A stretch of 7,142 bases of DNA from Candidatus Zixiibacteriota bacterium (GCA_030670005.1 DAOVCL010000105.1:1-7142); one strand, 5' to 3'; counted from the first letter of the stretch, positions 1-5,233 are shown. Program-made: numbers and translations. The notes: generated by a model from the sequence alone, not told the origin.

Positions 1-669
1 CTTCCCCTAAACCAGATAAGGGCGCAACTGGAGGATCTGGTCAGGGACAGACATCTGATCTCCCTTAAGGTGGGTGATAGGCTCCTCTACTTACCTAATG
101 GTTCCCTCCGGAGGCTTAAGGGGATGATCATCGACGAGGTAAAGGGGTTCCACCAACAGAATCCCTATAGGTTGGGGATGGGGGAGGATGAATTGGGAAA
201 CAGGGTGAGGGCCCATTCGGAGATATTCCGCCGGGCTCTGAAGGAGCTTTTAGGGTCAGGGGAGCTTTTCCTCCATCAAGGGCAAAAGCTGGGTCGCCCT
301 TCCCACCATATTCCCTTCTCCCCAAGGGATGAAAGGTTGAGGGAAGAGATAGAGGGAGTCTTCCTCAAAGGAGGATTTTCTCCCCCTTCTCTCAAGGAGC
401 TCAAAGGGGAGGATGCCCGCAGGCTAATGAGGATTCTGCAGGAGATAGGGGTGCTTATCTCTGCGGGTAACTCCCTTCTCTTTCACAAAAAGTGGGTGGA
501 GAGGGCAGAGGAGCTGCTGAGGGAATTTGTGGGGGAAAAAGGGGAGATAAGCCTGCGGGAGTTCAAGGAGCTTCTAGGGACTAGCCGTCGCTATGCCCTC
601 TCCCTTTTAACCTATTTTGACAACCAGGGGATAACCAGGAGGGTAGGCGAGGTAAGGAGGCTAAGATAG
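1..669 (+). CDS. selB: Selenocysteine-specific elongation factor SelB, C-terminal part (5' end outside the window)
   Basis: SelB is the EF-Tu-like GTPase that carries Sec-tRNA(Sec) to the ribosome at UGA codons followed by a SECIS hairpin in the mRNA. The frame is open from base 1 to the TAG at 667-669, giving 222 residues. The GTPase and EF-Tu-like domains lie upstream and are not in the window. What is present fits the tandem winged-helix repeats of the SelB C-terminus, the part that binds the SECIS RNA. The last winged helix is the clearest: 'SLREFKELLGTSRRYALSLLTYFDNQGITRR' lies near the end (split here as SLREFKELLGTSRRYA and LSLLTYFDNQGITRR), followed by a basic VGEVRRLR tail, the usual end of SelB proteins. 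The internal GTG at 70 is not the true start. The tRNA-Sec gene on the same strand 1.2 kb downstream supports the call. Codon use is GC-richer than in the minus-strand genes that follow. Confidence 0.93.
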   Translation, partial: LPLNQIRAQLEDLVRDRHLISLKVGDRLLYLPNGSLRRLKGMIIDEVKGFHQQNPYRLGMGEDELGNRVRAHSEIFRRALKELLGSGELFLHQGQKLGRPSHHIPFSPRDERLREEIEGVFLKGGFSPPSLKELKGEDARRLMRILQEIGVLISAGNSLLFHKKWVERAEELLREFVGEKGEISLREFKELLGTSRRYALSLLTYFDNQGITRRVGEVRRLR

Positions 670-715
670 AATGATTCAGGGGATCTTTAGGCTCGACTTA
701 GATAGCTGATCACCG

Positions 716-743
716 AGCGGTGAGGTCCCCCGATCTGACCGCT
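716..743. other. Long imperfect hairpin between the convergent selB and protease genes
   Basis: AGCGGT (716-721) pairs with ACCGCT (738-743). After a G-G mismatch, AGGTC (723-727) pairs with GATCT (732-736) around a CCCC loop, for 11 pairs in total. It lies between the selB stop (669) and the stop of the minus-strand protease remnant (745). The place suggests a transcription end signal for either or both strands, but no T-run follows on either side, so it is not a textbook rho-independent terminator. A competing small hairpin, TCACC/GGTGA, overlaps its left side (about 710-723). Confidence 0.4.
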
Positions 744-744
744 G

Positions 745-1188
745 TTATATTGAAAGGCTAAAGGTGTTGGCATAGCCGATATATAAGAAGACTGTTTTAC
801 TCAAGACATCTCTTCCAATTAAGCAATCTATATCGACTTGTCCTACAAGTGGGATTTCACCCACTTTGAGTGGATCAAAAATGATGTGAGTGTTGAATGC
901 GAAGCCAATATCTATATAGATTTTATATACGTTAGAAAGGGTAGGTTGTCCAGCGGTAAGCATTGTGATTACATCATGGGGAGTTAAATCAAGTTCTTTG
1001 ACAATACGCTGTGAGATGCCTGTAAAAGTTGCTCCGGTGTCAATAAGAGCATTAACTGGAATCAGGCCAGGAACTGTTTATTTTTTTTGGGCACGAGCTT
1101 CTCTGGTTGTTTTAGGCAACCCTACCATTATACGAATAATTGGCCCCTTCGAGGTTAAGGTAGGAGTATGAGCTGTAAATGAAGGCAT
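745..1188 (-). pseudogene. Retropepsin-like aspartyl protease gene interrupted by an in-frame TAA
   Basis: Reading the minus strand from the ATG at 1188 gives a 147-codon frame that is collinear with small bacterial retropepsin-like (clan AA) proteases. Codon 37 (1080-1078) is TAA. The catalytic motif ALIDTGATFTGIS follows, with Asp at codon 50, and the C-terminal family motif DCLIGRDVL comes near the end. A single C-to-T change of CAA (Gln) would create this TAA. The stop follows a run of eight A's, but losing one A gives a TGA and gaining one A gives a TAA a few codons later, so slippage would not repair the frame. No ATG or GTG lies between the stop and the active site; the first later ATG (963) is past it, so restart could not yield an active protease. 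The start overlaps the stop of the upstream minus-strand gene (TAATG). Either the gene is dead or the stop is read through; I favour dead. Base composition is AT-richer than selB. Confidence 0.8.
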
Positions 1189-1436
1189 TAAGTCATCCCT
1201 GTAAGGGAAAAAGTATTATAGTTTAAGACATCTTTGCTACCGATCTCATGGATAAGGAATTTTGTGTCTCCGAATTGTTTAATACCTTCTTGAAAAGCAT
1301 CTTCATAGCTGGCATATAACCCGTGGATTTTCTGGTCTTTAATTAGGACGGTTTTACCATAATTCTCCTTTTTCCACTCTTCGGGCTGACTCAGGTAAAA
1401 ATCATATTCTCTTTTTATATCTTCATCAAGGGCCAT
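1188..1436 (-). CDS. Small DUF5678-like protein, first gene of the protease unit
   Basis: An 82-residue acidic protein, soluble, with no signal peptide or membrane segment. The centre reads YGKTVLIKDQKIHGLYASY (about residues 26-44), then EDAFQEGIKQFGDTKFLIHEIG. This is the pattern of the small DUF5678-type domain: a short beta-rich module ('gk.V.I.dg.i....s..eA...a...fgd..fli..I'). Such small proteins are often encoded directly before retropepsin-like proteases, as here, where the TAA at 1190-1188 overlaps the protease ATG. The family's function is not known to me; the pairing suggests a partner or substrate of the protease. The start is well supported: AAAGGAGG lies 5 bases before the ATG, with a good promoter just upstream. 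This gene looks intact although its partner is broken. Confidence 0.72.
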   Translation of the reverse strand: MALDEDIKREYDFYLSQPEEWKKENYGKTVLIKDQKIHGLYASYEDAFQEGIKQFGDTKFLIHEIGSKDVLNYNTFSLTGMT

Positions 1437-1465
1437 CTTAGCCTCCTTTGGGAATTCTCAACTTT

Positions 1466-1494
1466 AATATACATCAAAAATTTTGGGATTGCAA
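1466..1494 (-). promoter_or_regulatory. Sigma-70-type promoter of the DUF5678/protease unit
   Basis: On the minus strand, TTGCAA (1494-1489) and TATATT (1471-1466) are separated by exactly 17 bases. This matches the consensus at 4 of 6 and 5 of 6 positions. Predicted transcription starts near 1459, giving a leader of about 22 bases that holds the strong AAAGGAGG ribosome site before the ATG at 1436. Confidence 0.55.
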
Positions 1495-1777
1495 CAACTT
1501 TTTGGCCCCTCCGAAGTTTGAAGGTTTAAGGCCAGCGAAAGTTGCCCTTTTTGTTAGGAGGTGGGTAACAGTTTAGCCACTTTTGAAATGGCCCATAAAC
1601 ACAAAGGAGGGATATAAATTCTTTATCTACTGCTGAGAAAATTATAGATGCATTATCCCGAGTTATTATAAAACCCTATTTATCATTTCGGGTGGTCAAG
1701 ACCTAAGAAGTTTAGACTGTCCGAGGAGGCCTACAAACAGATTACAAATTCAGTGGGTTGTGCAAACTCCTGATGAA
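1495..1777. other. AT-rich gap before selC, no intact gene
   Basis: No ORF of credible length is present on either strand. Two faint items occur. GGCCA (1530-1534) and TTGCC (1542-1546) form a weak stem with one mismatch, followed by CTTTTTGTT, resembling a worn terminator. From 1603, AAAGGAGG is followed by a 30-codon open frame (listed separately). The base composition and lack of coding suggest the stretch belongs to inserted or decayed DNA rather than to the original sel locus. Confidence 0.4.
1614..1706 (+). pseudogene. Possible remnant of a small gene with a lost start codon
   Basis: A strong ribosome-site-like AAAGGAGG (1603-1610) is followed after three bases by ATA AAT TCT and an open frame to the TAA at 1704-1706. 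The frame reads roughly NSLSTAEKIIDALSRVI, then IKPYLSFRVVKT, which looks protein-like. If the ATA were once ATG this would be a 30-residue product or the beginning of a longer, now truncated, protein. I do not recognise the family. The frame is short enough to be chance. Confidence 0.2.
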
Positions 1778-1806
1778 TGAATAATTCGGATTAAAAGGTT
1801 TCCGAG
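1778..1806 (+). repeat. Hairpin-forming direct repeat, left of selC
   Basis: This 29-base unit begins TGAATAATTCGG and matches the unit at 2127-2155 at about 22 of 29 positions, so the two flank selC and the adjacent MITE-like element. Within it TCGGA (1786-1790) can pair with TCCGA (1801-1805). The partner unit keeps a hairpin at the same place with the arm sequences swapped. Confidence 0.45.
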
Positions 1807-1819
1807 TAAGTCCGTGAGA

Positions 1820-1847
1820 TTCCGTGGTGAGGTGGAGAAAATATGAT
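1820..1847 (+). promoter_or_regulatory. Weak candidate promoter for selC
   Basis: TATGAT (1842-1847) is a good -10 hexamer placed about 16 bases before the tRNA, so transcription would begin within roughly ten bases of its 5' end. The -35 position holds only the poor match TTCCGT (1820-1825) with a 16-base spacer. The call rests mainly on the -10 and the position. Confidence 0.35.
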
Positions 1848-1862
1848 TTTTGCCATAACCGC

Positions 1863-1964
1863 GGGAGTGGAAGGGGTGCTGGTGTCCTCCCTGGACTTCA
1901 AATCCAGAGGTGCCTATCCAAAGGGGGTGGGCATGGTGGGTTCGATTCCCATCCGCTCCCGCCA
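1863..1964 (+). tRNA. selC: tRNA-Sec, anticodon TCA, encoded CCA end
   Basis: This tRNA is charged with serine, converted to selenocysteinyl-tRNA by SelA, and delivered by SelB to UGA codons. The acceptor arm GGGAGTGG (1863-1870) pairs over 8 bases with CCGCTCCC (1953-1960), followed by discriminator G1961 and genomic CCA (1962-1964). The T arm GTGGG/CCCAT has 5 pairs around TTCGATT and abuts the acceptor, giving the bacterial tRNA-Sec 8+5 arrangement. The anticodon stem CTGGA/TCCAG (1891-1895, 1903-1907) closes the loop CTTCAAA, with anticodon TCA at 1898-1900. A long variable arm follows: TGCCTATCC can pair with GGGGTGGGCA over about 9 base pairs. At 102 bases it is long for a tRNA, as expected of tRNA-Sec. 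Neighbouring selB confirms the system. The ORF-like frame running through it is not coding. Confidence 0.96.
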
Positions 1965-1971
1965 GTTTAGC

Positions 1972-2135
1972 CTGAATAATTCATATGCCACAAAGACACC
2001 AAGCCCCAAATTGTTGATAAAATTAGAATAAAAACAATAATTGACAGACTAATCCAGAGCAACTCAGTTTACAAATCGGACCGCTCTTATGTTTTATATT
2101 CTTAGTGTCTTCGTGGCAAAAATTTATGAATAATC
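1972..2135. repeat. MITE-like inverted-repeat element, copy 1
   Basis: TGCCACAAAGACACCAAG (1986-2003) is matched at 16 of 18 positions by the reverse complement of CTTAGTGTCTTCGTGGCA (2101-2118). Outside these arms AATTCATA (1978-1985) is mirrored by TATGAAT (2125-2131). The core is AT-rich and non-coding, with no transposase. A related sequence lies at 3344-3500, sharing TCATATGCCACAAAG and TTTTATATTCTTAG exactly. Short elements with such termini are dispersed in intergenic DNA of many environmental anaerobes (recollection, not a search). It begins only a few bases after the selC CCA end. Confidence 0.75.
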
Positions 2136-2155
2136 CGAGTTAGAAGCTCTCGGAG
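2127..2155 (+). repeat. Hairpin-forming direct repeat, right of selC
   Basis: This is the partner of the unit at 1778-1806, beginning TGAATAATCCGAG. TCCGAG (2134-2139) pairs with CTCGGA (2149-2154) over 6 bases. The left unit has the opposite arm order (TCGGA then TCCGA), so the pairing is kept although the arm bases differ. It overlaps the outer end of the MITE-like element and lies just before the promoter at 2163. Confidence 0.45.
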
Positions 2156-2162
2156 AAATCCC

Positions 2163-2191
2163 TTGACTTGGATTTCCTCCTTTAATATGTT
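2163..2191 (+). promoter_or_regulatory. Promoter of the aminotransferase-like gene
   Basis: TTGACT (2163-2168) and TATGTT (2186-2191) are separated by 17 bases, matching the consensus at 5 of 6 and 4 of 6 positions. The expected transcription start is about 2198-2200, which coincides with the ATG at 2200, so the mRNA may be nearly leaderless. The -10 hexamer contains part of the alternative TTG start at 2191, which argues against that start. Confidence 0.5.
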
Positions 2192-2199
2192 TGATCGGT

Positions 2200-3342
2200 A
2201 TGCGTAAGCAGATTATCGTGGAGAGGGCGGAGAGGGTTCATAGGCTTCCCCCCTCTTTTGTCTCCCAGGCAGAGGGTATATTGAGGAGGGCTAAAGAGAG
2301 GGGGAAAGAGGTGCTGGATCTGGCCAGATGCGAGGATCCAGAATGGGATCTTCCCCTGGGGGATGGGCTGGCAACCGAATCCCAGGTTCGCCAGGAGATT
2401 GGCCTGATGTTAAGGGAGAAGAGAGGGATAAACCTTCATCCCCAAAGGGAGATCCTTCCCCTGCCGGATCTGAGACAGGGTCTGATCCTCCTTCCTCTTG
2501 CCCTGTTGAACCCAGGGGATAAGGCCCTTCTCCCTGATCTGGCCAATCCCCTTTATAGGGTAGGCCTCACCCTCAGTGGGGCGACAATTGAAACCTTTCC
2601 CCTCTGGGAGAGGAATGACTACCTACCCAATCTTGGCCAGTTAGAGGAACTTTCCTCAGGGGCTAAACTTCTGGTCTTGAACTATCCCCACAACCCTACA
2701 GGAGCAGTAGCTGATCCAGCCTTTTTTAAGGAATTGATAGGTTTTGCCCAGGACCATAACCTCCTTGTCTTAAACGACTTCTCTTATGGGGGATGGAGTT
2801 CTAATTCCACCTCCAGCTTTTTGGGGATTCCCGGGGCCAAGGGAGTAGGGGGGGAGATAGGGGCCATCGCCCCCCCAGGGGATCTTCTCTCCCCTCAGCC
2901 CGGATATCTGGCCGGGAATAGGGAGTTGGTTTCTGCCCTTGGTGCCCTGCTCAGGGAGTTTTCCCCCTCCCTTTCAGGTTCCCTCTCCAGGCTTTCCTGG
3001 GAAACCCTGAGGGGCTATGATCTGGGGGGGAAGGGTAGATCCATTATCTCCGAGAGAATCGATCTACTCTCGGAGGAGTTGTATAGGTTGGGCTGGAGGT
3101 TCAGAAGGCCGATATCTACCCCCTTTTTATGGCTTCAGACCCCTGGCCATTATACCTCCCGAGGATTTGTGCACTCCCTCTTCCGCAGGGCCAGGGTCCT
3201 GGTGGTTCCTGGACCAGCCTATGGAGAGAAGGGAGAGGGCTTTCTGAGGGTTTCCCTTACTCCTTCTCCAGAGGTGATAAAAGAGGCCCTTTCCAGGTTC
3301 TCCCTTCATTTTGGCAGGAGGATACATCGCCGCAGATCTTAG
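2200..3342 (+). CDS. Aminotransferase-fold (DapL-like, class I/II) protein lacking the PLP lysine; probable pseudoenzyme
   Basis: 380 residues from the ATG at 2200 (TTG at 2191 would add three). The sequence follows LL-diaminopimelate-type aminotransferases through most of its length: AERVHRLPPSF at the N-terminus, LPLALLNPGD (about 99-107), LNYPHNPTGAVAD (160-172), LNDFSY (191-196), SFLGIPGAK (206-214) and LRVSLT near the C-terminus (Arg 350). In active enzymes, PGAK.VG.E is followed by SLSKTYNMTGWR, whose Lys forms the Schiff base with PLP. Here the same gap-free stretch reads AIAPPGDLLSPQ, placing Pro 225 at the lysine and Gln 233 at the phosphate-binding Arg. No lysine occurs between residues 215 and 277. 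The GSKEG phosphate-binding motif is PDLRQG (89-94), and the segment carrying the conserved YPSY is missing. Asn 165, Asp 193 and Tyr 196 remain. Reading the other two frames at this place does not restore the lysine motif, so a local sequencing shift is unlikely. The long intact frame suggests selection for a non-aminotransferase role, which I cannot name. Confidence 0.8.
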   Translation: MRKQIIVERAERVHRLPPSFVSQAEGILRRAKERGKEVLDLARCEDPEWDLPLGDGLATESQVRQEIGLMLREKRGINLHPQREILPLPDLRQGLILLPLALLNPGDKALLPDLANPLYRVGLTLSGATIETFPLWERNDYLPNLGQLEELSSGAKLLVLNYPHNPTGAVADPAFFKELIGFAQDHNLLVLNDFSYGGWSSNSTSSFLGIPGAKGVGGEIGAIAPPGDLLSPQPGYLAGNRELVSALGALLREFSPSLSGSLSRLSWETLRGYDLGGKGRSIISERIDLLSEELYRLGWRFRRPISTPFLWLQTPGHYTSRGFVHSLFRRARVLVVPGPAYGEKGEGFLRVSLTPSPEVIKEALSRFSLHFGRRIHRRRS

Positions 3343-3343
3343 A

Positions 3344-3500
3344 AAAATTTAGCCACGAAGCCTCTAACCCTGATAAATCATATGCCACAAAGCCCCAAAG
3401 TGTTGATAAATTTTAGAATAAAACAAAAGTTCATAGAGTAATACTGAGCGACTTAGTTTACAAACCGATTTACTCTAATATTTTATATTCTTAGCCCAAG
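3344..3500. repeat. MITE-like element, copy 2, damaged and composite
   Basis: The stretch 3371-3494 follows copy 1 (1972-2105) with TCATATGCCACAAAG (3378-3392), GTTGATAAA, TAGAATAAAA, AGTTTACAAA and TTTTATATTCTTAG (3481-3494), with small gaps. The right arm is lost: CTTAG runs into CCCAAGTTTACC instead of TGTCTTCGTGGC. Just before it, 3344-3366 holds a second left-type arm (AAATTTAGCCACGAAG then CTCTAA), so one element seems to have landed in or recombined with another. It starts two bases after the aminotransferase-like stop codon. Confidence 0.65.
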
Positions 3501-3661
3501 TTTACCATTTTCGCCTCAAAATGGAGGTTAAAACCCACTTTTTTAGAGGCTTGTCATTTGTAAATGATTGATATTATTGATATTGCATTTTAAGAAATCG
3601 ATTTGTTGTGTTGTAGTGCCCATACTAAACCATAATGTACCTAAGAATAACCTATTTTTCC
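3501..3661. other. AT-rich leader region upstream of folB with small symmetric repeats
   Basis: There is no gene here. CCATTTT (3505-3511) and AAAATGG (3518-3524) form a 7-pair inverted repeat with a 6-base gap. CATTTGTAAATG (3555-3566) is a near-palindrome, directly followed by two perfect tandem copies of ATTGATATT (3567-3584). They lie more than 70 bases upstream of the folB promoter -35 and could be regulatory or simply decayed repeat DNA. Confidence 0.35.
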
Positions 3662-3690
3662 TTGCCAGCAAACGAAATCCAGCTTAAAAT
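3662..3690 (+). promoter_or_regulatory. Promoter of the folB-panC operon
   Basis: TTGCCA (3662-3667) and TAAAAT (3685-3690) have a 17-base spacer and each match the sigma-70 consensus at 5 of 6 positions. Transcription from about 3697 would give a leader of about 58 bases, ending in GAGGAGG (3744-3750) four bases before the folB ATG. No internal promoter is evident in the packed genes downstream. Confidence 0.6.
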
Positions 3691-3754
3691 CCGTAGTCAC
3701 CATACAATTGTTATATTCAAGATAGTCCTTTTTCAATCTATTTGAGGAGGCAAG

Positions 3755-4114
3755 ATGGATGTAATCAGGCTGCAAAATATGTCCTTTTATGGATATCATG
3801 GTCTCTCGTCCGCTGAGAGGGAGACCGGCCGCAGGTATGAGGTGGATGTGGAGCTTCACCGGGATGTGACTATTGCTGCCAAGACCGACAGACTGCAGAA
3901 TACCATTGACTATCGAAAGGTCTATGATGTTGTAGAGCAGGTGCTCACCGGTGAGGAGCATCATCTCTTGGAGTCGATAGCTGAGGCCATTGCCGTTAGG
4001 ATGGTGGCTGATTTTGAGATCGATCAGGTGGTAGTGAGGGTAAGGAAGAGGATGCCTCCCATTCCCGGAAATCTCGACTTCATTGAGATAGAGGTGAAGA
4101 GGCCTTGCCCATAG
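3755..4114 (+). CDS. folB: Dihydroneopterin aldolase
   Basis: FolB cleaves 7,8-dihydroneopterin to 6-hydroxymethyl-7,8-dihydropterin and glycolaldehyde in cytoplasmic folate synthesis. The protein is 119 residues, the normal family length. The start is IRLQNMSFYGYHGLSSAE with the conserved 'F.GYHG' segment and the active-site Glu near residue 21. The central TDRLQNTIDYRKVYDVV carries the conserved Tyr 53, HHLLESIAEAIA the conserved Glu 73, and VRVRKRMPPIPG the catalytic Lys at about 98. GAGGAGG four bases upstream supports the ATG. It is the first gene of a five-gene operon and overlaps folK by 10 bases, so the next enzyme in the pathway is made from the same mRNA. Nothing is missing. Confidence 0.95.
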   Translation: MDVIRLQNMSFYGYHGLSSAERETGRRYEVDVELHRDVTIAAKTDRLQNTIDYRKVYDVVEQVLTGEEHHLLESIAEAIAVRMVADFEIDQVVVRVRKRMPPIPGNLDFIEIEVKRPCP

Positions 4115-4602
4115 TCTACCTGGGGATGGGCTCCAATCTGGGGTTAAGGGAGGAGCAACTGAAGAGGGCAATAAAGGAACTTGGTTCCCTTCCCCATACG
4201 GAGGTTCTTGACCTCTCCAGTCTCTATGAGACGGAGCCAGTGGGAGTTAAGGATCAGCCCTGGTTCTTAAACTTGGTCTCCGTTCTTAGGACCGCGATTC
4301 CCCCGCAGGAGCTTCTCTTTCGGCTTAAAAAGATTGAGTCTCAGATGGGCAGGGGGAAAGGGGGGAGATGGGGCCCGAGGATAATCGACCTGGATATCCT
4401 CCTCTATGATGACCTGGTTTTCAGTTCCCCTCGGCTGGTTATTCCCCACCCCAGAATGCACCAGAGATCATTTGTCCTTCTTCCCTTAACCGAGATGGCA
4501 CCCCAATGGAGGCATCCGATATTGGGGAAAGGGATATGGCAGTTGGCAGAGGGGCTTTCCCGTGGGGAGGTGGTGAGGTGGAGGGGGAAGCTCTATGCCT
4601 GA
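4105..4602 (+). CDS. folK: 2-amino-4-hydroxy-6-hydroxymethyldihydropteridine pyrophosphokinase
   Basis: FolK (HPPK) transfers pyrophosphate from ATP to the product of FolB, readying it for dihydropteroate synthase. It is 165 residues, a typical single-domain HPPK. VYLGMGSNLG (4-13) opens the fold; SSLYETEPVG and DQPWFLNLV (38-58) line the pterin site; RWGPRIIDLDILLY (88-101) is the family signature, with Asp 95 and Asp 97 binding the two magnesium ions; IPHPRMHQRSFVLLPL (113-128) follows. The start is TTG at 4105: the next ATG (4126) would cut off the first strand, and GAGGTG (4091-4096) is correctly placed. It overlaps folB by 10 bases and the kinase gene by 8, suggesting translational coupling. 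No FolP or FolE is in the window. Confidence 0.95.
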   Translation: MPIVYLGMGSNLGLREEQLKRAIKELGSLPHTEVLDLSSLYETEPVGVKDQPWFLNLVSVLRTAIPPQELLFRLKKIESQMGRGKGGRWGPRIIDLDILLYDDLVFSSPRLVIPHPRMHQRSFVLLPLTEMAPQWRHPILGKGIWQLAEGLSRGEVVRWRGKLYA

Positions 4603-5233
4603 GCTCGGTCATCTGGCCATAGAGGGGGTTATTGGAGTGGGGAAGACAAGCTTGGCCAAGCTTCTGGCCCAGAGGATGGGGGCCAAGCTTGTCCTTGAAG
4701 AGGTGGAGGAGAACCCCTTTTTGGAGGGGTTCTATGCGGATGCCGAGAGGTATGCCTTTCAGACCCAGATATTCTTCCTGCTCAGCCGTTACCGTCAACT
4801 GAGCGGCCTTTTCCAGGGAGAGCTCTTTCACCGGGGAGTAGTGAGTGATTACATCCTGGCCAAGGACAAGATATTTGCCTATCTCAATCTAAACGATAAT
4901 GAGCTTTTCCTCTACAACAGGCTCTATCCCCTCTTAGAGGATAAGGTTCCCCGGCCAGATCTGGTCATCTACCTTCAGGCCGGCACCGATTTCCTCTTGG
5001 GAAGGATAAAAGAGAGGGGGAGACCATTTGAGGGGGCCATATCCAGGGATTATATAGATTCCCTCAACCAGGCCTACAACCACTTCTTCTTCCATTACGA
5101 CCAGACCCCCCTGCTTGTAGTCAAAGCTGAGGGTTTGGACTTTATAAACAGGGTTCAGGACTTAGAATGGCTCTGGGGGGAACTGGCCACACCCCCTGCG
5201 GGGACAAGGTATATAGCCGCACAGGGGAGATGA
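4595..5233 (+). CDS. Deoxynucleoside kinase family protein
   Basis: A 212-residue P-loop kinase of the deoxyadenosine/deoxycytidine/deoxyguanosine kinase family, which phosphorylates deoxynucleosides in salvage using ATP. The P-loop is EGVIGVGKTSL (10-20). EEVEENPFLEGFYAD (35-49) supplies the acidic residue that contacts the sugar, and YAFQTQIFFLLSRYRQ (53-68) the conserved helix with Gln and Arg. SDYILAKDKIFA (84-95) stands where many members have an ERS-type motif. RIKERGRPFE (137-146) is the Arg-rich lid. The exact base preference cannot be read from this. The gene overlaps folK by 8 bases and panB by 4. A kinase of this kind between folate and pantothenate genes recurs in deltaproteobacteria as I recall. 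The link may be nucleotide and one-carbon supply, or only convenience of the operon. Confidence 0.85.
   Translation: MPELGHLAIEGVIGVGKTSLAKLLAQRMGAKLVLEEVEENPFLEGFYADAERYAFQTQIFFLLSRYRQLSGLFQGELFHRGVVSDYILAKDKIFAYLNLNDNELFLYNRLYPLLEDKVPRPDLVIYLQAGTDFLLGRIKERGRPFEGAISRDYIDSLNQAYNHFFFHYDQTPLLVVKAEGLDFINRVQDLEWLWGELATPPAGTRYIAAQGR

Noticed and set aside
1081..1090. A8 run (minus strand) as a programmed slippage site that could rescue the protease
   Set aside because: Both one-base shifts run into stop codons soon after, and the downstream protease is in the original frame.
965..1171. Plus-strand open frame opposite the protease remnant
   Set aside because: The minus strand carries the DTGAT active-site motif in a collinear protease, so the plus-strand frame is a shadow.
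1843..2031. 62-codon open frame running through the tRNA-Sec gene
   Set aside because: It covers the whole tRNA, whose arms and anticodon are unmistakable, and its peptide resembles no protein family.
2164..2199. In-frame TGA upstream of the aminotransferase-like start, considered as a selenocysteine codon because of nearby selC
   Set aside because: No start codon with a ribosome site lies before it, no family homology extends there, and the -35 element of a good promoter overlaps it.
3641..4171. Long minus-strand open frame across folB
   Set aside because: It is antisense to a clear FolB with its own promoter and ribosome site, and its translation shows no family motif.
5167..5229. Upstream extension of panB by 21 residues
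   Set aside because: The extra residues are encoded inside the kinase gene and do not resemble PanB; the ATG at 5230 forms a standard ATGA overlap and gives family length.
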